The translations under genes were made by a program, and so were the position numbers. This document shows, in pieces, positions 20,060 to 31,067 of a DNA stretch of 64,000 nucleotides. This DNA is from Cladosporium sp. IMV 00045. Taxonomy: Eukaryota; Ascomycota; Dothideomycetes; Cladosporiales; Cladosporiaceae. The stretch spans positions 42,182 to 106,181 of the forward strand of contig MSJI02000011.1 in the NCBI GenBank assembly GCA_001931905.2. Direction: 5' to 3'. Within the stretch, counting starts at the first letter, position 1. Each line of letters begins with the position of its first letter. The notes beneath the pieces are model-generated. The model did not search any database. It worked only from the letters and a program-made list of their open reading frames with translations, and had not been told where the DNA came from.

Positions 20060-21107
20060 ATGAGAATCCCACGTACAATCGCCCTGGTCCCGGCGATACT
20101 TCCAATATGGTTCGCTACGATGGTCGCCGGCGACGATAACGATAACAACAACAATGATGATGATTACGCCGGTAACGACACCGACCCAATCGAAGCGACT
20201 TCGCCCAAGCGCGGCCTATGCTACGTCTCAGGCGAAGATCCCGAAGACGACCGCACATGGGACCACTCCGACTCCGACCTGAGCTGGTACTACAACTTTC
20301 AAGCGCACCATATACGTGGGATGGACGACAAACTGCAATACGTGCCCATGCTCTGGGGAGAAGATTCCGCAGACGACCTCGATGGCAGTTTCTTTGACGT
20401 GGTGAAAGGCCACATCGACTCCGGACTCGACATCGAGTACGTGCTTGGTTTCAACGAGCCCGACGGTTGCGAGGGCGGAGGATCTTGCATCGACCCCGAC
20501 AAGGCCGCGGAAGTCTGGATCGATCAAATCGAGCCGCTGAAAGACTTGGGTCTCAATCTCGGCGCACCGGCGGTGACTGGCTCCCCACGCGGTTTGAGAT
20601 GGTTGCAGGATTTCTACACCGAGTGCGATGGCGGCTGCACGACTGATTTCTTGCCTATCCACTGGTACGGCAACTTTGAGGGTATGGCCGCATACATCGG
20701 TCAGGTTAACGAGACGTACCAGAACATGTCCATGTGGGTCACGGAGTTCAATTACCCGGAGCAGGATCTCGAGGAAACGCAAGCGTTCTTCAATCAGAGT
20801 ATCAACCACTTGGACGAGTTGAGGTGAGTTACACGCTTATATTACCCTTGACTGAGATGCATCGTACTGACGATCGATCCACAGCTTTGTCACTCACTAC
20901 TCGTGGTTTGGCGCTTTCCGCTCAGACGAAAGTAATGTCGGACCAAATGGCGCTCTTCTGGATCCGGACGGCGAGCTTACCGATATGGGCTCTTATTACA
21001 TGGGAGGGTCTTCCACCGGCAAAGTGCCCTCTAGCGCAACTGTAAACGCCGCATTTGCTGGTGCGTCAGTATTTGTCGTCGCTGCGGTCTTCTGGAGCTT
21101 TGGGTGA
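20060..21107 (+). CDS. GH128 beta-glucanase-like, GPI-type protein, copy A
   Basis: Secreted enzyme of glycoside hydrolase family 128 (fungal Asl1-type beta-1,3-glucanases). Exons 20060-20823 and 20885-21107; intron 61 nt, GTGAGT..CAG; 328 residues. The start is set at MRIPRTIALVP, which opens a clear signal peptide; an in-frame ATG at 19994 lies upstream. A short Asp/Asn-rich linker follows. Family motifs are KRGLCYV, the acid/base Glu in LGFNEPDG (E133), DFLPIHWYGNF, and the nucleophile Glu in WVTEFNYPE (E229), then THYSWFGAF. The C-terminus has a Ser/Gly segment followed by a hydrophobic tail (AAFAGASVFVVAAVFWSFG), which looks like a GPI-anchor signal. The enzyme probably acts at the wall or plasma membrane. 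Confidence 0.9.
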
Positions 21108-21564
21108 TGTACTCTGAGAATCCCGGGATGTATGCCCCAGTCGTGCCGAGCCATACGACGGTCTTTGATTTGGATTGCGAGAGTTAAGCGTTGTCGTTAG
21201 GTGTTTTACGTTGACGATACCACGGATTTTGATTTTTTGTTTTCTTTCTTCGGCGATATACCTAGGTCACCGCCGAGGCCTTACATTTAGAATACGATAT
21301 AGATGAAGATACGATGAATACAGCGCACATATATATGGCGTAGTCAATATGTAAGATTGAGCACGCCTCCGTCACGTCGCACGCTAATATACATGTAATC
21401 ACACTCAGGGCACAATAGACAAACAGACGGTATTAAAGCATTTGCATGTCCTTGCGTTGGTTCGTGGATAGGACCACCTCCTAATCAACTATATGTGCTG
21501 GGGAAGCACGCGTTCTGGTTGTTGTGGGGACCCCTCTGCTAGCCTTGAGTATTTTCGCAATTGC
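21108..21564. other. Intergenic region between convergent genes (copy A)
   Basis: About 460 bases with the 3' ends of GH128 and the membrane-protein gene. Copy B is shorter here (334 bases), so indels are present. Nothing else was recognised. Confidence 0.5.
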
Positions 21565-22431
21565 TCAGACACGCCCAGGAGATCTCTTTTCCTTCCCACA
21601 GACTGAACAAGTACAAGCTGGTGCAGCCGTCACACGCTTAGACCCCTGTGCCGCTTTACGATTCTCATCGGGGTCAAGAGCATCAATTAGATCAAGTAGC
21701 AGGTGCTGCAACCGACGAAGTCGATTTACCACAGTATGGTCTCCCCTTCGTCGAGCTTGATCAACTTGATAAAGCCCACGCTCGAAAGTGGCGAACCAAG
21801 ATCGGAAGCACTTCTCATCGTCGACCTGAGAGCTGTCAGACTTCTCAATATCGCCCTCGCCATCGCAAGCCGGTCGACCAGCCTTCCACTTCCTCGTAAA
21901 TTCCGCAAAACCCATGCAATACATCTGCGAAGTCCCGCCAGCATCCTGGCCAGCGACAGTCATCAGCTCTCCAATCGCATTCTGCTGGCCTTTCCAAAGC
22001 AGAAACGCTTCTCCCGCGACTGCATCGGTGTTCAGACACCTCTGCACGCTCCCCAAAACTTGCACGACTTTCTTCGTCCTGCCCTTCTCATTGGTCGCGA
22101 AACACGCGAACTGCGCTTGCTGCCGAAGCACATGCGTCCATGACAAATACTGTCCAAGAAGATACGCCGTGTAGATTATCAAGCAATCCTGTTGTTCCGG
22201 TGTGCCGTGTAGATAGGATATGATGTTGAGTTCGACGATGTTGTAGAGTCGAGCTTGCAAGTCTTGCGATGCGAGAAGTAGCGGGTCTCGATATTTCCGG
22301 AGAAGGCGTTCAGTTTCTTTCTCGGCCTTGCGGTCATCTGTGTAGATATTTAGAAGACCGGTGAAGACGGCGACGATTATTGAGGTGGCGAGGGAGAGGA
22401 CTGCGATGGTTATGGAGGCTGCGTCGACCAT
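21565..22431 (-). CDS. Small fungal membrane protein of unknown function, copy A
   Basis: Not recognised beyond being a fungal-type hypothetical. The 288-residue protein is taken to start at MVDAASITIAVLSLATS, because upstream sequence in the same frame differs strongly between the copies while the sequence from this Met is nearly identical. The N-terminal ~25 residues form one transmembrane segment (ITIAVLSLATSIIVAVFTGLL); a charged, helical cytosolic part follows (DDRKAEKETERLLRKYRDPLLLASQDLQARLYNI), a pattern seen in fungal proteins of unknown function with one N-terminal anchor. Three Cys lie near the C-terminus in CTCSVCGKE. It is convergent with GH128, and the GT31 gene lies upstream on the same strand. 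Confidence 0.8.
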   Translation of the reverse strand: MVDAASITIAVLSLATSIIVAVFTGLLNIYTDDRKAEKETERLLRKYRDPLLLASQDLQARLYNIVELNIISYLHGTPEQQDCLIIYTAYLLGQYLSWTHVLRQQAQFACFATNEKGRTKKVVQVLGSVQRCLNTDAVAGEAFLLWKGQQNAIGELMTVAGQDAGGTSQMYCMGFAEFTRKWKAGRPACDGEGDIEKSDSSQVDDEKCFRSWFATFERGLYQVDQARRRGDHTVVNRLRRLQHLLLDLIDALDPDENRKAAQGSKRVTAAPACTCSVCGKEKRSPGRV

Positions 22432-22706
22432 TGCTAGAGCACGGATGCGCGGGTTGATCACTTCCTTGGTAGATATGTCGGCATGTGAAGAAATACTGTT
22501 AGACCAGATCTGCGGATGAGATATTTTTGTTGTGGTATTCAGAAAGCTGCATGTTTGGGTGTGATGCACTCCTTATCGATTGCTTCATGCAGCTAGTAAA
22601 AAGCGCGATGGATCAAGTTAAATATAGCTTTGGGCTGAAACGAGCCGACAGGGCGAAAAAGGCGATGGCGTTCGATAAAATGAAAACATGATACATCGAA
22701 ACATAT

Positions 22707-24199
22707 TTAGAAAATGCGCTCCGTACTGGGACGTACCCATTGTACCTCTTTACAGGGTCTCTTCTCCATGAACTTCTGAATATTCTCTGTATCCCAGCCG
22801 GACATATAGCGCTGATCGGACTTCGACCAAACCTTAGGATCGTTGCCTTCTTCAAGATGAGGCTCTCTTGAGCGGCCTAGTCGGAATGATCTGACGAACC
22901 AACATTTGCGCAAGTGATACGTCCACTGGAAGCAAGCCTCGGCGTTCAAGCAGGCGGAGTTGCAGGAATCGGTGGACTCGTCCGGATTCCAAGGGTCGTC
23001 GTCTGCCGGACGATACGCGTCCCATTCGCCGTTGTCCCAATCGTCTCTTCTCTGAACAGTAAAGTTGAAATATTCCTGCGCGATGTCGCGGTATAAGATA
23101 GGCCTGAACGGCGCGTGCCTTTCCCACTGCCAACGCCAAAGATGATCCAGATCTTCCTCCGAAGACTTGTGCAGCGACATCACCGGCTGGCACCAGTAAC
23201 GATCGTGGAATGGGATGCCCTTCAACGGGTGCGGATTGGTCTCAGGCCAGATTCCTTTGAGGTCCACGCCTACTTCGTGTAGCGCCCACCCGACCAAACT
23301 GTCACCGCAGCAGTCGCGAAGAGAATCCACCCAGTATTTCTCCGCAAGCTTACTTCCCTGCCACTCTCCCGTCTTTTTATCCCAATCTTCTGCGACCAGC
23401 AAGCGCATCGCGCCTCGGCTGATGATGTACCCAGGTCCTCCGTTTGCAAACCAAGTGCCGTCGCGTCCGGGCGAAGGGGATCCAAAGTAATGTGGGACGT
23501 CAGCGTCAAAATTGGCCAACATGCGAAAGGCGGTATCCCACACGATGTGCGTGTCGCCTTCGTAGAACACGTACCACCTCTTCTCGGGCGCCATCCTCCA
23601 GGCGCGAGAAATTGATGGCAGAAACTTGAACTTGTCCGTTTTCCAGCCTTCCACGCCGGTCATTGTCTCGTCGTTCAATTTCCCGCTTGACTGCAGCGCC
23701 ATGAGATGTCGGTAGGGCTTTGTTTGGTCATCGCTCTTTATGAGCTTCTTCGGAATATCTGCGATGACGTTGGTGACGGCGTGTCCATCGATTTCTTCCT
23801 CAAGGTCAGAAAAATGAGGATATTATCCAGGCATGCTGATGTACTGTTTAGGGAGTGGCGCGCACGGTTGATGACACCATGACCGGTCTTCAGCACCGGC
23901 TGTATCTCATGGAGTTTATCTTTTGGGAAATAGCGGCAGAGCTCCTCCACTGTCGCATTGTTTGCTGTGTCGTGGTCGACTGGAAGGAAAGAAGATACCG
24001 TTGTCCACGGATAAAACTCCGGCAGGGGATCGGGCGCCGGCTCGAGATCTGAAGTGAGTTTGGAGACGTGCTGAGGGCTCAGTTGATATGTCGATAAGAA
24101 AAGAAAGTATAGCGTAAGGCTGAGCACGACGGCGACACCAAGTATCGTCCGCCAGATAGAGTGTGTCAGCATCCGCTTGCTGTACGTTGTATACCGCAA
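22707..24199 (-). pseudogene. GT31/fringe-like glycosyltransferase, frameshifted in copy A
   Basis: The same gene is intact in copy B (42195-43688, 497 residues); its description is given there. Here it is split: an N-terminal part at about 23810-24199 carrying the membrane anchor runs into a frame ending at 23738, and the remainder, including the catalytic core, continues in another frame down to 22707. The break is a one-base deletion around 23808-23814, where copy A reads GTCAGAAAAATG against GTCGGAGAAAATG in copy B. Everything else aligns and no other stop is present. It may be a sequencing error, a real null allele, or a very young pseudogene. Confidence 0.85.
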
Positions 24200-25715
24200 T
24201 CACGAAGTTGTTTTTGAAAGCCTAGACGAAGCCACACCGTCAACAACAACTCGAGCCAATCTCAGCAAATCGGACATTCAAATGTATTTAGTGAGAGAAT
24301 TAGTAGTGTCCCCGCGGGATACAAGTAGTCCACATGTGTGGACATCTCCAAGATAACTTCGGCACAGGGTGGCCGCCACCATTGTTGAAGTAGGGCGGTG
24401 CTAACAATTACGAGCCTTAACCAACCTATGGCAATCTCGAAACCAGCGAACAGGGCGCCGGCTGATCGTGATGATTCTCGTCCAAGTCCAGAAAAAGACA
24501 CGAAGGATGTGTGATGAGTCGCATTCTCGAATCCTTGTGGATCTCTGAATTCCGAGGTTCTTGCAGAAGTCATGGAGTCCCGCGATGGAAGCAAGCGTCA
24601 GGTTTCAAGGAGGTTAGCACATATTAGCATAAACGGCGACGAAAGTTCTGCGTTGGCCCAGGAAAGAGGCGGTTCTGGTTCTTGTTGACAGGCATGACAG
24701 CCCTGCGGTTCCCTTCCACATATGGCTCGTTAGGGTCGGCAACTTCCTTGGAGATTCATCTAAACAGCGCGATACTTATAGCAACATCGTCTAATGGCTT
24801 CCCATTAGGGGCCAGTACCTCCTATTGCGTCCAGCGCCGCAATTCGGCAGTGGTCTTCATCAAATGAGAGCTTGGCGAAAGGCTAGGAAGAGCAGTGACG
24901 AACGTCAGGAAATGTTTCCAGCTCGTGAGAGGACACCGCTCTGCCACGGCGCATAATGTACGGGGCCACGGAAGCTTTCATCCAGGGTACCGGGTGTCAT
25001 ATGACGAGTCATCATATAATAATGATGGTGGGACAAATAAGTAGAAGATATTCGATACATCACATGAGGTTTGGCAGAAAGCAAGATGATGTCTATAAGG
25101 CAGCTCAGGGCAGATAGGAGCAAGAGCAGAGGGATGGGATTTTGGGGCTTTGCAAAGAAGTGTTGTGGCGCACGTGGCTTCTCAGCGTCATCTACCTTCG
25201 ACTTCTTCCATCGATACAAAGCGCTGCCTCGTCGCTAACATATCAATGACAAGAGAGTTGTCTCAGCTTGCGAAATACCGTAGATGGCAGAGCAGATATC
25301 ACCCTTACCGGCGGCAGTTTTTCTCGAGGGCCACACAGCCTACCTACTTTACTGGTTCAGTCTCTTTGGGAAGCAGTCGTAGACTTGACTCGATCAACGA
25401 TGCCACCATCGCGGCGCTTACTGGTCCAATGTACGTCTCACAGGAAGAGATGAGGCTTGTCCTGCACTGTGCCTCACCGGGCGAAGTACATGCAGATGCA
25501 TGGTAAAAGCCGCGCCAGAACGGCGGCCTCAGCCTCAGCCTCAGCCCTGGTTCGCTTAATATGGCAGCATAGGTAGCATTTCGCTGGAATGGCCCATCCA
25601 ACAATCATCGGCTATAGCTGAGATATTCCACTGCATATATGACACTGGCGGGAGCACATTACGATAGCATCTCACAAAGACAATACTGTTGTCTCATTAT
25701 CAGCTCAAGCTTGCG
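24200..25715. other. Gene-poor stretch between GT31 and the CorA-like gene (copy A)
   Basis: About 1.5 kb with no supported coding sequence. It carries the promoters of the divergent GT31 and CorA-like genes. A triplicated CAGCCT-type hexamer lies around 25527-25545 and is shared with copy B. Copy A and copy B align but have more indels and substitutions than the coding parts. Confidence 0.5.
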
Positions 25716-27284
25716 ATGAACCAACTCTCACCAGACGAAGACTTTGGGAAACGCGTCAGACTCGCAGCCGCCGAGTTTGGCAGTACTGACAATCTACCTC
25801 TCCTGCGATCTTATCTTTCTCTTTCTGGCAATCCAGTCGCATCTTGGTTCAATGGCACCATCCAAGAAATACACAATCTTGATCAGGTTCTTGCCTGTGC
25901 TAAGCGAGACGCAGATACTTCTCAGCGGGCGATATGCGTCATTGAGAATATCAGCTGGGACTGGCTATGCACCATAGGAAACACTTGGGATATAGAGCCG
26001 ATCTTCTTCGCAGGACATGGTGTCAACCCAACGGGCGATGATGCCTGGTTGACGTTGTTCCCCAAGCACCGTGAATCTCCAACTGTTCAGCCAGCTCCTT
26101 CTAGGCACAAACATGTGGACGGAGTGTTCGAATATCACTATCTTGCTAAAGACTCTATGGCTGAGGAGGAGATTCGGCGCGGAAATTTTCGCTCGTCATA
26201 CCGGCGGAGATGCTGGGTCCCTAAATCTCTTTATTCACCGTCCTGCTCTACGCGTATGTCGTATTGTCGGGTTAACGCTAACCTCTGTATGTATTCAAAA
26301 TTAACCTTTCACAGGCCGGCTGACTCACAAGCAATAGATCTATTTCTGGTTGATCCGCCGCTATATCCAGCTTCATACGATACTCGAACTTGGGACGATA
26401 AGACTACTGCTAGTTCGCAGGAGGACCGTATGAAGACTGCATTGCAGCTACAATGCGATACAACTGGAGATGGCATCGCAATTCCACAGCTCCTTAAGAG
26501 GAAGGTGTTCAGCTTACGCCAAGCGTTGCAAAAGGTGTTCAGACATAACTGGCATTCCCACATTTTGTTCGATCAATGTGATCACGCAATCAGCCGTGGC
26601 GAGCTCTTACACCTTATGACGGCTTCTTTGCACCAAAGCAACTTCACCGCAATACATGAAGAGGTCAAATCGATAAGCTTTCACGAACTTCGCAAGCCCA
26701 ACATGTCCACAAACACCAAGCTTCTGAACCTACGAGAAGCCTTGGCCAATCTCTCGGCATCAACAGGAGTGACAAGCAAATACGTGCCTCGTCATGTCCG
26801 CGTGTTCTACAAAGACCTCTACAATCGCAATCCGGGTCTCAAGGACCACCTCGGCTTTCAGTCGCCAGTGGACAGACTCATTACCATCAAGCGTGAAGCT
26901 CGCGACCTCGAGAGTTTCCTTATGGACAGCTTCCAGCTTCTCATGAGTTCTATCAGTGTTCTGGAGACGCAGCGGGGCGCCGAGCAAGCCCTCATCAGCA
27001 TCGAACAGGCAGCGCGAACTACGCGCCTCACGCAGCTTGCGTTTGTTTATGTGCCACTTACCTTCGTCACGAGCATCTTCGGAATGAACGTGAAGGAGAT
27101 TAGCGAGCCGCTGCCGCCTCTCTGGGTCTGTTCTGTCACGCTTGCCGTTGTTGCTGCAGGTACGGCGGCCTTGTTGGGAGGTATTGAGCTTTTCATCATC
27201 AAGAACACTACAGGCGACAACTGGGCGGCGAAGGGCAATCTGATGCTATCTCCTCAGTACCAGACGAGTGCTGCATGGTCTTGA
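25716..27284 (+). CDS. CorA-like metal ion transporter-type protein, copy A (intact)
   Basis: Fungal member of the CorA/Mrs2-like superfamily; a magnesium or related cation channel role is inferred from the fold only. Exons 25716-26286 and 26338-27284; the 51-nt intron (GTATGT..TAG, branch-like CTGAC) is in frame, so an unspliced reading would add residues but no stop. Spliced length 505 residues. The N-terminal two-thirds is a soluble domain with LLVDPP-like FLVDPPLYPAS and a long helical part; the C-terminus has two membrane helices, the first ending with the family GMN motif in TSIFGMNVKEI, the second LWVCSVTLAVVAAGTAALLGG. The start MNQLSPDEDFG is the one shared with copy B. This copy is intact; copy B is broken. 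Confidence 0.82.
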   Translation: MNQLSPDEDFGKRVRLAAAEFGSTDNLPLLRSYLSLSGNPVASWFNGTIQEIHNLDQVLACAKRDADTSQRAICVIENISWDWLCTIGNTWDIEPIFFAGHGVNPTGDDAWLTLFPKHRESPTVQPAPSRHKHVDGVFEYHYLAKDSMAEEEIRRGNFRSSYRRRCWVPKSLYSPSCSTRMSYCRVNANLCMYSKLTFHRPADSQAIDLFLVDPPLYPASYDTRTWDDKTTASSQEDRMKTALQLQCDTTGDGIAIPQLLKRKVFSLRQALQKVFRHNWHSHILFDQCDHAISRGELLHLMTASLHQSNFTAIHEEVKSISFHELRKPNMSTNTKLLNLREALANLSASTGVTSKYVPRHVRVFYKDLYNRNPGLKDHLGFQSPVDRLITIKREARDLESFLMDSFQLLMSSISVLETQRGAEQALISIEQAARTTRLTQLAFVYVPLTFVTSIFGMNVKEISEPLPPLWVCSVTLAVVAAGTAALLGGIELFIIKNTTGDNWAAKGNLMLSPQYQTSAAWS

Positions 27285-27643
27285 TCACAAGAGCTTGATA
27301 TTGAGTGCCGAACTGAGCAACTCCTAGAAGCTTGCAGATTCTGAATATTGAAAGTACACTCGTAGGCAATACTTTATGACCTTGTTCTTAGCCTCCTGCA
27401 GCCAAGTGCGCGCCGTAGCAACGAAGGGAGTTGATTTGCGAATCCTCTTCTTAAGATAGAACGACCTAGCGCAGGCTGAGCAGACCGGCGCGTACTGTAA
27501 TCCCGGCGTCCACAGGCGAGACTTAACGACATTGGCGGCCAAGACAATACATCTCAACCCGAACACAACAAGTTGCTGAACTAAGTGTTGCAACATGGCT
27601 TCAGCGATACGGAACACCAAGTCGAACATCATCCATCCCGTAG
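27285..27643. other. Intergenic region between CorA-like and HET genes (copy A)
   Basis: About 360 bases. The corresponding stretch in copy B is about 700 bases because of an extra ~280-base segment there. No gene was seen. Confidence 0.6.
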
Positions 27644-29327
27644 ATGCGTCTACTGAATACCAGATCTTATCAACGTGGCGTCAGGCTGGAGATAGTTGAG
27701 AAATGGGGAAACGACATTCCACAGTATGCAATCTTCTCGCATACCTGGTCTGACTCCGAAGTACTCTTTGCCGACATTCTCAATGGAACTTTTGGCGGCC
27801 GGGCTGGCTTCTTTAAGCTGGAAGCGGCTCTGTTGCAAGCAAAGAATGACGGATGGGAATGGCTGTGGGCTGACAACTGCTGCATCGACAAAACCAACTC
27901 GGTTGAGCTGAGTGAGGCGATCAACTCTATGTTCAAGTACTACAAGGACGCGGAGATCTGCTATGCCTATCTTGCTGATGTATCTACCACCGCGTGGAAA
28001 GACGAGATTCGAAAAGCTCGATGGTGGAAGCGAGGCTGGACACTTCAAGAACTGATCGCTCCATCCTCTCTGCAATTCTTTTCTCGGAGCTGGGACTCCT
28101 TAGGCACCAGGGACGATCTTCGCGAAATGACAAAAGGCATCACTGGCATCGAGGACGAGTACTTGACCGGCTATCCCATCGAGCACGCCAGTATTGCAAA
28201 ACGCATGGCTTGGGCAGCGTCTCGAGAAACCACACGAGATGAAGACATAGCCTACTGCCTGATCGGGATTTTTGACGTAAATATGCCGATGCTTTATGGT
28301 GAGGGTGCACAGCGTGCGTTCGTCAGACTACAGGAAGAAATCATGAAAAATAGCGAGGACCACTCGCTGTTCGCCTGGACCAAATTCCAAGACGATAACG
28401 TACAACACGGTCTCCTTGCGGACTGCCCAAAGGACTTCCAGAGAACGGCTTTCACAACAGCATACAATGGCAATGCAGATTACAGTCCGCCCGTCATGAC
28501 AGCCAAAGGCCTTCGTATAAGTTTGCCGTTGATCCCAAAAGCGGATGGTACGTTTGTGGCGGCTCTGCTATGTCATGGAGTCGGGTACGACAGTCGACTT
28601 GCCGTCTGCCTCACAAAACTGCCCACCGGGGATAATCAGTACGCCAGAGTCAAGTGCCGGGACATGGCTTCGATAGCCTGGGTTGGACAACCGCGAGAGA
28701 TTTATATTCGCCAACGCTTCATTTCTATCGACGCACGATTCGATCGCCCGCATGGGTTTCAAATTCAAGGATTGCATTGTTCAGCTGCAGATCCTGGATT
28801 CGCAGGCTATAGAATCATCGAACAGCAATCCTTGTATTCCGACATGTCTTCCACTTTATCGCTTCGGAGGCCAACCCCATTGCGACGGGACTGGAGTAGC
28901 GTACCCCTCGTTTATCGAATCCAGAAAAGTCCGAGAGTTCTGGCCGTAGCGCTTCTAATTCGACGCACTCGACAGCAAGGGCTTCGTACTCATGCTGGGA
29001 GCTCATTCAGATTTCTCCGTTGGTTTCTGTGTCGAAGAGATTGGCAACCAAGAATCTTTGCCCCATTACGACGACCTACAGAAAAGTTTTGTACCACAGC
29101 CTCCAGAGACGCGTATGGCACTCGGTCTTCAAACAGTACTAGTGAACGTCCAAGAACGAGTGGAAGAGAGCGCACACCCGCCTGTCAAGATCTACCATAT
29201 CGATATTGAGGTCGAAGCTAGGCCGAAGCCTCCGAGAGACGATGCTCTCGACGACGCTGTTGTCGCAGGGGACAACCGAGCCAGAAAAACTGGAGTTCGT
29301 GACAGGATTAAGCGTATTTGTGCTTGA
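27644..29327 (+). pseudogene. HET-domain protein, frameshifted near its 3' end in copy A
   Basis: The intact form is in copy B (47498-49186). Copy A has the full HET domain and most of the C-terminal part, then loses two bases near 28967 (GACGCACTCGAC against GACGCACGCTCGAC). Reading shifts and the first frame stops at 29209; the original frame continues from about 28990 to 29327. If real, the change replaces roughly the last 115 residues. The HET domain itself stays intact, so a truncated but domain-bearing protein could still be made. A two-base loss is less typical of sequencing error than a single homopolymer miscall. Confidence 0.85.
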
Positions 29328-29463
29328 CAAATTGCAAAGCAATATAGCGAGCTTAAACCTGACCAGTTTACATTTATCGCATCTAAACATCTATCATTCC
29401 CACAGTAACGCATCATATCATACAGTAAACCATCTTCCCATTCCCAAAACGCCTTCCAGTCAT

Positions 29464-30873
29464 CTAGCATGCAAACGGCGTGTTGCCGTCTCCGTTGGCG
29501 TAAATAATGTCCTGAACACTGGCATAAGTGCCACTGCCCAGCACCAGCAAGCCAATAAGGAAAATGGCGCCGTTCAGCACCGAGAGGCCAATGTTGCGCC
29601 AGGTGCCATACCATTTGCCCTCCTTCAGCAGGTAGAACCAGAACAAAGGCGGGAAGTACAACGTAAAACCGCTAATGAACAGACTCGAGATAAGGCCGAG
29701 CAGGGCATTGAAGACGGGAATTGCCTCAGCGATGACCCAGGCCACGATTGTGATGGCAGCTACGAGGCCAATCCAGACAGCCCAGCCCTTCTTGGTGTTC
29801 GTGTATTTGATTACCGAGTTCGGGAAGGCGCGGTTGATGATATAGCGACCGACGACGGTTGTGTTGATCGAGCCAGAAATGAAGACGACCGGAATGGCGA
29901 TTCCGAAGGCAATGCGGGAAACGACGCTGCTAGCGGAAAGGAGCGCAGGGCTTTGCACTTCAGAACCCACGAAAACGTAGATAAGAGAGCCGGTCAGGGT
30001 GTAGATTGTGATCTCAATCAGACCGAGGGAAAGCGACGACTTGACGTAGTCTCTAGGAGTGTGCATTTCGTCCATAAAACTGAACTGACACATAGCGAAC
30101 GAATATGCGAACAGAATGTTCGTGATCGCGAGGAAGGCAGAGTAGTAGGTAGTATCCTCAGGGGGGAAAGCTTGCCAGTCTACGGCTGCGAGACCGCCCG
30201 CAGCGTTGGTCGAACCCACACCAGTGGCAATGATCGTGATGCCGATGGCGAGCAAGATCGATGCGAAGTCGATGTAGCCCAGGACAGCAAACTCAGCGAA
30301 AGAAGGTGGAAGTGCGAGGAAGAATAGAACGATCGCGGAGACGATCGACCAGACCAGGGTACAGGTGCCTGTGCCAGAGATCGTGTCCAGAGTGATGGCG
30401 CCAGTCAGCGCATGCGATCCAGTCGACAGAATTAAAAGCGCGGCGAACATAAATCCAGCGAGTTCTTTTCCAAAGCGTCCCCAGATGAGCCCAACAGCAT
30501 CGGCATAGTGGGCGATTTCAGGAAACTTGAGCTTCACCTGACCAATCAGGTAGCTGGTGTAGATTGCAATCACACCGAGTCCAACAGTGATCAGGACGCC
30601 AGGAACGAGGCCGAGTTTCGCATAGGCCGAAGGGATCGAAAGGGAGCCCAAGGCCACGGCCTCCACAATCATCATAATCGTAAGTCGCTTCCATCCTAGC
30701 CGGCTGTACTTGTGCTCGCCCCTCTCGATGGTCGTATTGATGGCGAGTTCATTGTCGTCCAGCAGCTTCGGATCATGACCACCCTGCTTCTTGCTTGCAC
30801 CAGAATCCGAAGATGGCTTTCTAGAGGCAAAATCGTCCCCGCAGGCTTCGATGGGCTGGTGTGGAGTGGTCAT
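29464..30873 (-). CDS. AAAP-family amino-acid transporter (Mtr-like), copy A
   Basis: Plasma-membrane amino-acid permease of the amino acid/auxin permease family, similar in layout to Neurospora Mtr (neutral and aromatic amino acids); the substrate is not determined. Single exon, 469 residues. A soluble N-terminus of about 60 residues is followed by 11 predicted membrane segments, starting in KRLTIMMIVEAVALGSLSIPSAYAKLGLVPG, the usual first-helix motif, with further helices such as LVWSIVSAIVLFFLALPP and FISGFTLYFPPLFWFYLLKEG. It differs from copy B at only five residues. It is convergent with the HET gene. The open plus-strand frame across the same DNA is a shadow; it is broken in copy B. 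Confidence 0.92.
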   Translation of the reverse strand: MTTPHQPIEACGDDFASRKPSSDSGASKKQGGHDPKLLDDNELAINTTIERGEHKYSRLGWKRLTIMMIVEAVALGSLSIPSAYAKLGLVPGVLITVGLGVIAIYTSYLIGQVKLKFPEIAHYADAVGLIWGRFGKELAGFMFAALLILSTGSHALTGAITLDTISGTGTCTLVWSIVSAIVLFFLALPPSFAEFAVLGYIDFASILLAIGITIIATGVGSTNAAGGLAAVDWQAFPPEDTTYYSAFLAITNILFAYSFAMCQFSFMDEMHTPRDYVKSSLSLGLIEITIYTLTGSLIYVFVGSEVQSPALLSASSVVSRIAFGIAIPVVFISGSINTTVVGRYIINRAFPNSVIKYTNTKKGWAVWIGLVAAITIVAWVIAEAIPVFNALLGLISSLFISGFTLYFPPLFWFYLLKEGKWYGTWRNIGLSVLNGAIFLIGLLVLGSGTYASVQDIIYANGDGNTPFAC

Positions 30874-31047
30874 CGTTGCTCTTTGTCAGACTGCAGGATG
30901 CAAATGAGACTAAACAGCAGGAAGTGAAGACACAGACACGCGATTTGTAGAAATGCTGCGTGGACATGTATATTTAGACCAAGACATGACAAACCTAGAC
31001 AGACTTGTGGGGGCCTTGGAAGGGATTTTTACGGCGCAAACACACGG
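30874..31047. promoter_or_regulatory. Upstream region of the transporter, cut by the gap (copy A)
   Basis: 174 bases upstream of the transporter start, ending at the assembly gap. It matches 50731-50904 in copy B apart from a few substitutions. Confidence 0.6.
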
Positions 31048-31067
31048 NNNNNNNNNNNNNNNNNNNN
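31048..31067. other. Assembly gap of 20 N
   Basis: Exactly twenty undetermined bases. The last base before is the right end of copy A and the first base after is the left end of copy B, so the gap marks the joint between two overlapping, diverged sequences rather than a missing interval within unique DNA. Confidence 0.99.

Larger units (their letters stand above)
11448..31047. repeat. Copy A of a ~19.7 kb direct duplication
   Basis: This 19,600-base stretch is repeated collinearly as copy B at 31068-50904 (19,837 bases). Base 11448 (TCTCTGGGGCATC) matches base 31068, the first after the gap, and the last bases before the gap (CGCAAACACACGG, ending 31047) match 50904. All eleven genes keep order and strand. 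Coding stretches differ mainly by scattered single-base changes, intergenic stretches also by indels. The left border lies inside MCM4 and the right border lies upstream of the transporter. No transposon ends or target-site duplications are visible at either border. Confidence 0.97.

Noticed and set aside
29206..30327. 373-codon plus-strand open frame
   Set aside because: Antisense to the transporter. In copy B the same frame is broken into separate pieces while the transporter frame is intact.
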